Source: Anomaloglossus baeobatrachus | Taxonomy: Eukaryota > Chordata > Amphibia > Anura > Aromobatidae | Direction: 5' to 3' | Length of the DNA stretch: 64,000 nucleotides | NCBI RefSeq assembly: GCF_048569485.1 | Contig: NC_134361.1 | Span: 166,387,758-166,451,757, forward strand | Shown: positions 57,809 to 64,000 of the stretch, one piece after another | How positions within the stretch are numbered: the first letter of the stretch is position 1 | Layout: each line of letters opens with the position of its first letter | Notes under the pieces: model-generated | What the model was told of the DNA's origin: nothing | What the model saw: the letters and a program-made list of their open reading frames with translations, nothing else | Database searches by the model: none | Position numbers and translations under genes: made by a program

Positions 57809-58955
57809 ACACACCCCACACTCCCTGCAGGCATATCATAGTCAAAACACAAAATCCTTGTTGCCTTCCCCAGGGGCTGTTGTCCACACCAGGGGGTGGA
57901 GCCAGGCGGTTGGTCTCCACCCACCAAGGAGGAGGGAAAACACAGGCAGTGAGAGTTAAGCTAAGGAAGTTGAAGGAGGAAAGTAGTAGAGAGGAGAAAA
58001 GTGACAGCAAAGAGCCTGAAGTTGGTCCGGGTGTGTGGCCCGGACAGGACAGCAAGGTTGGCAGGATGTGGTGACCGTCTGCAGTGGAGGCCGATTGGAG
58101 TCTGCCGTAAGGACCGTGGACGGGTGGTGACCCGGCCGTACCGGACCGGTATACAAAGAGAAGCCAGCACCATTGGCAGGGGCCTTTCGGATCCCGGCAA
58201 GGCTTGGTGTCGCCGTGAATTTGCCAAATCCGTTAGTGAAGGGGACCTCAGGGTTTCCAAACAGCCAAGTCACGATAGAAGGCAACCGTCCAACCGTGAA
58301 GGGGAGACACCGCCACCGCCAAGGGCAACCGTCTCCCAGGGCCAGCGCCTGTGGGCAAAAGGGGCTCCTCCGGCCCATACCCAGGTCGGGGAGCGGGTTA
58401 CCGGTGGGAAACCATCACTACCAACACTGAACTTAGGTGCAGGGAGAGACAGTCATCACTAACCTGCAGGGAGGAACAACCGCAGCCGTCCGAGGGACCC
58501 GTCCATCCAGCCACTTGTTTTACCGTGAACTGTGTCATCATCATTGGGCTGAGTGAGTACCTCCGTGCCGTGCGGCACAGCGCTGCCCCTGCGACCTTGC
58601 ACCTCATCAGGCCCCGCAACCCGCCTGTCATCCATCTCTACCCCATCACCGGGCCCTGGGACAACCAACCCCCCTACCCACGGCGTGGAGAAATAACAAC
58701 AAAGCTGCTCCCTGTCACAGGCTCCCGGGATCCCCGTCCAGAGCAGCGGTGGTGTCCACACAATCACCACAACCGTGGATGGCGTCACGGACAATATCCC
58801 CAAAACCCAAACGACCCCTTTTCACTCACGGGCGATGAGCGCCGCTCGAGTCCCCGGGATCCGGCCATCGCTCGAGCCACCGAGCAGCAGCAGCCGTAGA
58901 GCAGCGGCAGCCGGACCCGAGCAGTGGGAGAGCGCAGCGTCCTCTCCTCCGCCCG
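57809..58955. mobile_element. 1.15-kb insertion in the hAT transposase
   Basis: It is bounded by the 8-bp repeat CAACACTT (57801-57808 and 58956-58963). Transposase residues flanking it join in register (Val-Leu on both sides), so the 8 bp look like a target duplication. There are no clear terminal inverted repeats. The interior is GC-rich, with GGTGGAGCCAGGCGGTTGG near the left and no convincing gene. It resembles LTR-like sequence of amphibian type, but the family is not established. Confidence 0.7.
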
Positions 58956-58963
58956 CAACACTT

Positions 58964-60750
58964 CCAGCTTGGGACTGGTGTGTAGGGTAAAGTGGATGAG
59001 GATGCGCAGGAGGAGGAGGAGGCTGAGGAGCATGACATTCCGGAGCTGTAGAGTGTGGGTGAAACCCTGACTGAGGTAGGGCCTGCAAAACTTGGTGTGT
59101 GAAGGACGTGTTCCGTCCCTCGCTCAGACTGGGTCCCAGCTTCCACAATATTAACCCAGTGTGACGTCAACGAGATGTAGCGGCCTTGCCCACATGCACT
59201 TGTCCACGTGTCTGTGGTTAGGTGGACTTTGGCTGAAACAGCGTTGTTCAGGGCACGTGTGATGTTTTGTGACACGTGGTTATGCAATGCGGGGACGGCA
59301 CACCGGGAGAAATAGTGGCGGCTGGGGACCGAGTAATGTGGGACAGCTGCCACCATCAGGTCGCGGAATGCTTCTGTCTCAACCAGCCTAAAAGGCAACA
59401 TTTCCAGCGCAAGCAGTCGCGAAATGTTAGCATTTAGAAGTGTGGCATGTGGGTCGTTGGCAGTGTATTTGCGCCTGCGTTCAAAGGTTTGCTGAATGGA
59501 TAACTGAACGCTGCGCTGGGACAAGGACGTGCTTGATGATGGTGTTATTTCTGCGTGGGCAACTGCAGGTGCAGGGCCGGAGGAGGCTTGTTCTTGGGCA
59601 GCATGGACAGGGGATTGGCTCGCATGCACAACAAGCGAAGACGAAGCAGTGACATCAGCAAGCACTGCTCCTTGACTCTTGTACATCCCACAAAGTCGGG
59701 TGCTTGGCTGACATGTGCCTGATCATGCTGGTGGTGGTCAGGCTGCTAGTTTTGGTACCCCTGCTGATGCTGGCACGGCAGGTGTTGCAAATGGCCTTTT
59801 TAGAATCATCTGGAGCCAACTTAAAAAACTGCCAGACTCGGGAAGACCTAACATTTGTACAGGCACCTTGTGTCGTGTTGTTCCGGGGAACAGTTGCCTG
59901 ATGTCTGCCTGGGGCCACCACCCTGCTTCTTACTGCCTGATGGGATTCGACGCCTCCCTCCCCCTGTGCACTGCTGTCCTCGCTCTGCATATCCTCCTGC
60001 CAGGTTGGGTCAGTTACTGGATCATCCACCACGTCGTCTTCCTCTTCCGCACCCTGCTCCTCCTCCTGACTTCCTGACAATTGTGTCTCATCATCGTCCA
60101 CCCCTTGTTGAGACACGTTGCCAACTTCGTGAGAACGTGGCTGCTCAAATATTTGGGCATCTGTACATACGATATCGTCATGGCCCACTTCAACAGGAGC
60201 TGGCGAGAGGCCAGAATGTGCGAATGGAAACGTGAACGAACAGCTCTTCCGAGTGTCCAAGTGTGGGATCAGTAATGTCCGTGGACGTGTACTCGGCCTG
60301 GTGGTAGGAAGGAGGATCAGGTTCTGAAATGTGCGGTACAGTATCACGGCTACTGACTCTTGACCGTGTGGAACACAGAGTGTTTGTGGTGGTGCCAATC
60401 TGACTGGAAGCATTATCCGCTATCCAACTAACAACCTGTTGACACTGGTCTTGGTTCAAGAGCGGTGTACTGCTGCGGTCCCCAAGAATTTGGGACAGGA
60501 CGTGCGAGCGAGTAGATGTGGCCCTTTGTTGTGGCGAAATTAGAGCTTGCACACGACCTCGGTCTCTGCCTGCACCACCATCACGTCCACTTCCTTGTTC
60601 GTTGACAACGCCCTTGCGCATTTTGCAATGCTGTGCTGATGTGTATTCACTAGACTTGTGCATTATATCCAAGTTTTTGCAAAACGCACACAAGTGCAGC
60701 GGAAAGCTGCCACCAACAGGCACACACGTGCGGTTTTTAAATGCAAGCAC
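58964..60750 (-). pseudogene. hAT transposase, N-terminal part with BED zinc finger
   Basis: From 60750 downward there is a low-complexity N-terminus and an acidic stretch (EEEQGAEEEDDVVDD). A BED-type zinc finger follows (about 59670-59800): WQFFKLAPDD, CNTC, then RHMSAKH, giving Cx2C...Hx4H. After a frame change near 59680 comes SVQLSIQQTFERRRKY and the LTTDTWTS motif with the first catalytic Asp. There is another frame change near 60230. The gene is broken. Confidence 0.85.
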
Positions 60751-60772
60751 GGAGGCACTAAGAACTTAACAG
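60632..60772 (-). repeat. Single inverted relative of the 192-bp repeat
   Basis: The reverse complement matches GTGCTTGCATTTAAAAACCG and CAAGTCTAGTGAATA of the left array. It lies directly before the 118-bp array. Confidence 0.85.
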
Positions 60773-61613
60773 GTCTCTATCCAGGGACAACGTGGAGCCT
60801 CCCAATTTTTGGCTGCCCTGCCTAAGGGCTATACTACAATAGACCCACTTCCTTCCAATGGGCACTTCAGGTTTACAGGCCCTCATGCACGTCTCTATCC
60901 AGGGACAACGTGGAGCCTCCCAATTTTTGGCTGCCCTGCCTAAGGGCTATACTACAATAGACCCACTTCCTTCCAATGGGCACTTCAGGTTTACAGGCCC
61001 TCATGCACGTCTCTATCCAGGGACAACGTGGAGCCTCCCAATTTTTGGCTGCCCTGCCTAAGGGCTATACTACAATAGACCCACTTCCTTCCAATGGGCA
61101 CTTCAGGTTTACAGGCCCTCATGCACGTCTCTATCCAGGGACAACGTGGAGCCTCCCAATTTTTGGCTGCCCTGCCTAAGGGCTATACTACAATAGACCC
61201 ACTTCCTTCCAATGGGCACTTCAGGTTTACAGGCCCTCATGCACGTCTCTATCCAGGGACAACGTGGAGCCTCCCAATTTTTGGCTGCCCTGCCTAAGGG
61301 CTATACTACAATAGACCCACTTCCTTCCAATGGGCACTTCAGGTTTACAGGCCCTCATGCACGTCTCTATCCAGGGACAACGTGGAGCCTCCCAATTTTT
61401 GGCTGCCCTGCCTAAGGGCTATACTACAATAGACCCACTTCCTTCCAATGGGCACTTCAGGTTTACAGGCCCTCATGCACGTCTCTATCCAGGGACAACG
61501 TGGAGCCTCCCAATTTTTGGCTGCCCTGCCTAAGGGCTATACTACAATAGACCCACTTCCTTCCAATGGGCACTTCAGGTTTACAGGCCCTCATGCACGT
61601 CTGTATGCAGGGG
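60773..61613 (+). repeat. 118-bp tandem array (7 full copies plus a stub)
   Basis: Copies start at 60773, 60891, 61009, 61127, 61245, 61363 and 61481, with a 15-bp stub at 61599. Every copy looks identical by eye (GTCTCTATCCAGGGACAACG through GGCCCTCATGCAC). The array is interrupted by the LTR element starting at 61614. Confidence 0.95.
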
Positions 61614-62761
61614 TGTGAAGCCCCGCAGGTGTAGTGTCGGTGCATTACCTTCAGGGACTCCACTCGGCTGGATCTCCGTCACTGGTAGGAAATCTTCTGT
61701 TTTTGATCGTGACGCCACTCTCAGTATTGCGGCCAGTAGGGACCGCCACTGCAGGTTGAGGGTCGCCTGGGGCTGATGGTGTGTGCAGTTAGATGTAGTA
61801 GCCTCCTGAGAGTGAGGCAAGCCCCAGGGCCCTGTGTAGGTTTGTAGTACCACAAGTCGCAGAATGACCACACAGGCAGGATGTCTTTCAGGGTTTTTAC
61901 TCACTTCAGGTGGCAGGGTGAGTAACCCGGGCGTAGCTGAGATGAACCAGGTAGGAACCAGGTATCCTTCAGGCTGACTTTATGAGGGTGACTACTGACT
62001 CGCCTTCCTTAGCCCTTGGTGGTTTGGGGTGACCCCGACTTTGAGTCCCTATGGGGGTCACCCAGGGAAGATGCTCCAAGCCTCTCTCCCCTTCTTGGTT
62101 GCCGTTTGCTTGTTCCCCGGACCAGGCCACTCCAGCCTCTTGCCTCCTATGACCTATGGGCCCTAACTTGCGGTTACGTGGCTGCGGCTTTTGTAGTGTT
62201 GTAGTGTGGGCTTTAAGAGCCCCACACCGGCAGGTTTAGCAGAAGAAAGTTGAATCTATCCCCGCTTCGGGATCTGCCGCCCGGTTGGGCCTGGTGCTCT
62301 CTAGCAGTCTCCTTACTTCCCACTCCGTGCACTCTCTAGCTGAAGCTGGCTTTCAGGCAGCACTCCTAGTTGACCGTTCTCCCCCGTCTGTAGCCACTGC
62401 GCGGGCGCTGTTAGACAGCAACAGCCCCACAGGTCTGCTCCTCACTGAGCCCTATGGAGTTCTGCCCTAACTGACTCACTGCCCCTCCTCTCCTGTTCTT
62501 GCCTACGCCTCCTAGCAACCAGACTCTCCACCACACCCCTTGAGAGGAGATGGAGGCTCTACCCCCTCCACTATTCCAGTGAAGGTGAAGGCTTGCCCCC
62601 TCCTGGGATCCCCAGGGGTCCTCTCATGGGTACATGTGTGAGACCTGATCACTATGCGCCTGTGTTCCACACCCCAGTCAGCCTTCTGGGTTACCTGTGT
62701 TGTACTGTCCCCAGCATGGGTGCAGTACTCAGTGGTGCCTGACCAGGTCAGGGGCGCTACA
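61614..62761 (-). repeat. 3' LTR, 1,148 bp
   Basis: TG...CA ends with short inverted similarity (TGTAGCGCCCC and TGTGAAGCCCC). The LTR sequence is not visibly related to the one at 12304-12948. The short frames within are not convincing genes. Confidence 0.7.
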
Positions 62762-62770
62762 TTCCCCCTT
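62762..62770 (-). promoter_or_regulatory. Polypurine tract
   Basis: AAGGGGGAA on the minus strand, immediately before the LTR. Confidence 0.75.
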
Positions 62771-63370
62771 AGTTATCACCAGCACGTCCTCGGGCTGCAA
62801 GACAACATTTTAAAATGCATAAAACATTAAAACATGGTAAAACATTTTTAAAAGCACCAGGTACCATACATCACCACCCTCCACCCACAAGTCCGTTAAC
62901 CCACCCAAAACCCTTTCACGTTTGCCGCGGCTTCAGCCACTTCTGGCAGGATGTAGAGGCGGCTTACATGGGCTGGTGGTTTCAGGGTATACCTGGCCTG
63001 GTGGATCCGCGCCTTCAGCCTCTTCTGGCAGGATGCAGAGGCGGCCTCCACAGTTGGTGCTGACCAGGTACCCTCTTTGTGGTGGAGAGCCAGGCCCCAT
63101 AAACAGGCGTGCTCTCTGGTCGCAGGTGAGCCAAGGCCCTTTTCTACGGACGGGCCCCCCTGGTTGCAGACGAGCCAAGCCCCTAAACAGGCTGGCCCTG
63201 GTGGTGGTGCCACTGGTGTAACTATTTACACTGCGAGAGTTTGTGGCTATAGCAAGTTCATAGCCTTAAAGTTTATTTCTCACAATAGTTTTTGTGGGCG
63301 CATTTCTTAAACGTTGCAAACAAAACTTGTCAAAACTGGTCAAAACAGTAACTTCTTACTTTCCTTTGCT

Positions 63371-63985
63371 TTACTCCTCTTTTTCACCAGGGCGTGGGCA
63401 TGTAGGGCACCGGCACCTGTGACTTTCTTGCTCTCCGTCGTCGTCCGTGGTGGTTTCATCTGTAGGATCTTTGTCTGTGGTTGTTTCATCTGTAGGTTCT
63501 TTATCTTTCCTTTCTTGGTCTTCGTCTGTTTCTACATCTGGGTCTTTATCTCTGTCTTTTCTTTCTTGTCTTTCTTGTCTTTCTTGTCTTTCTTGTCTTT
63601 CTTGTCTTTCTTGTCTTTCTTGTCTGGGACATGGTGCTACGTCTAAGGCATAGTAGCCCCTTTCTCCTTGATGCAAGGTGAACTGTACTAAGTCCCCAAT
63701 TTTCAAATTTCTGCCTGAATGTCCTCTGGGCAGGTGGGCTTGAACATCTCTCCGATTTACAAATATGCCCTCTTTTATTCCTTTTACTACAATAAAGCCG
63801 TATCCGCTTTTCAAATTGAAGTCCTCTACTATTCCTCTGTAAAGGGGTCCTCTAGCCTGGGCTTGGGACCTTCTTAGGCACCTTTTCTCCTCCAGGTCTC
63901 TGGCTGTGACCTCCCTCTGCTCTGGAGACTGTGGTGTTGGAGGATACTTTGTTCTGCTGCGCCGTGTCTTGCGGGCTGGGTTCAT
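63371..63985 (-). CDS. Cold-shock-domain protein of the second LTR element
   Basis: 204 codons from the ATG at 63985. The frame is still open for the 15 bases to the window edge, so a longer form is possible. Residues 1-48 are basic (MNPARKTRRSRTKYPP). Residues about 49-117 (genomic 63635-63841) read as a cold-shock domain: GIVEDFNLKSGYGFI (with RNP1), GIFVNRRDV (RNP2) and GDLVQFTLHQGERG. A run of about seven RQE triplets follows, from a 9-bp DNA repeat, then an acidic repeat built on PTDETTTD, and a Cys cluster HRCRCPTCPRPG at the C-terminus. The likely function is single-strand nucleic-acid binding. It is closer to the canonical domain than the protein at 13316-14461, although both lack the first-strand Trp. 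Confidence 0.72.
   Translation of the reverse strand: MNPARKTRRSRTKYPPTPQSPEQREVTARDLEEKRCLRRSQAQARGPLYRGIVEDFNLKSGYGFIVVKGIKEGIFVNRRDVQAHLPRGHSGRNLKIGDLVQFTLHQGERGYYALDVAPCPRQERQERQERQERQERQERQERKDRDKDPDVETDEDQERKDKEPTDETTTDKDPTDETTTDDDGEQESHRCRCPTCPRPGEKEE
63550..63630 (-). repeat. 9-bp coding microrepeat
   Basis: TTTCTTGTC repeated about eight times on the plus strand, encoding the RQE run. Confidence 0.9.
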
Positions 63986-64000
63986 GCTTGCAGGCTCCCA

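Larger units (their letters stand above)
54455..61613 (-). mobile_element. hAT DNA transposon (left end present, right end cut by an LTR element)
   Basis: The left terminus TAGTGATGAGCGAGCATG followed by a self-complementary ACTCG-rich subterminal zone is typical of hAT elements. It is inserted in the VNTR of unit 5. Transposase pieces run on the minus strand from about 60750 to 56077. Subterminal arrays of 192-bp and 118-bp units lie on both sides. An unrelated 1.15-kb segment (57809-58955) splits the transposase. The right terminal repeat is not seen, because an LTR element begins at 61614 within the 118-bp array. Confidence 0.82.
61614..64000 (-). mobile_element. LTR element with cold-shock ORF, 3' part (runs off the window)
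   Basis: On the minus strand the 3' LTR runs 62761 to 61614 (TGTAGCGCCCC...GGGGCTTCACA) and is preceded by the purine tract AAGGGGGAA (62762-62770). Upstream is a non-coding region of about 600 bp with near-repeats (CAGCCACTTCTGGCAGGATG at about 62932 and CAGCCTCTTCTGGCAGGATG at about 63014), then a cold-shock-domain ORF. The 5' part is outside the window, so whether it has gag-pol is unknown. Confidence 0.72.

Noticed and set aside
58351-58899. Frames of 140-180 codons inside the 1.15-kb insertion
   Set aside because: Several overlapping phases on both strands, with no domain recognised.
60773-61613. Possible CRISPR array
   Set aside because: Direct tandem repeats with no unique spacers, in vertebrate DNA next to a hAT transposase.

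Overview
The window is vertebrate nuclear DNA, very probably from a frog or toad. The reasons are the U6 snRNA genes, a tRNA-derived V-SINE-like repeat, a DIRS-type retroelement of the kind common in amphibians, TTAA-flanked elements, Helitrons and a hAT transposon. I recognise no host protein-coding gene. Almost everything is repeats or mobile elements. All calls come from reading the sequence by eye and from recalled family knowledge; nothing was searched.

Positions 1-54454 are a head-to-tail macrosatellite with a basic unit of about 9.4 kb. The unit ends are set at the Helitron 3' terminus: 201-16420, 16421-31843, 31844-41216, 41217-49790 and 49791-54454, the last being cut off by a hAT element. 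Each full unit is an old dimer. Each half has an interspersed module, a short tandem repeat, a U6 snRNA-like gene with a complete snRNA-type Pol III promoter (SPH-like site, octamer, PSE, TATA) and a TTAA-flanked element directly downstream. The two halves carry two diverged U6 classes. Class A (129 nt, with a 5' internal duplication) keeps the canonical 3' stem-loop but usually has a changed ACAGAGA box. Class B (106 nt) keeps ACAGAGA but has a changed 3' stem-loop. Each unit ends with an inverted module and a non-autonomous Helitron.

Later insertions differ between units, and the other units supply the empty sites. Unit 1 has a 3.8-kb TTAA element (7056-10887) and a 3.26-kb LTR element (12304-15564). 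Unit 2 has a 6-kb DIRS element (about 18795-24850). Unit 4 has lost about 0.8 kb at its Helitron 5' end. A solo-LTR-like segment sits at the same place in all five units and so predates the amplification.

From 54455 rightward lies a hAT DNA transposon with a broken transposase on the minus strand. It has unusual subterminal tandem arrays and is itself hit by a 1.15-kb insertion. At 61614 a second LTR element, on the minus strand and running off the window, has inserted into its 118-bp array.

The most unusual observation is that both LTR elements, although their LTRs look unrelated, carry an open reading frame with a cold-shock (nucleic-acid-binding) domain near the 3' LTR. The 3.26-kb copy has no visible gag, protease, reverse transcriptase or integrase. 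Its primer binding site matches the 3' end of tRNA-Ser, and its LTR also holds a 12-nt match to the 5' end of the same tRNA.
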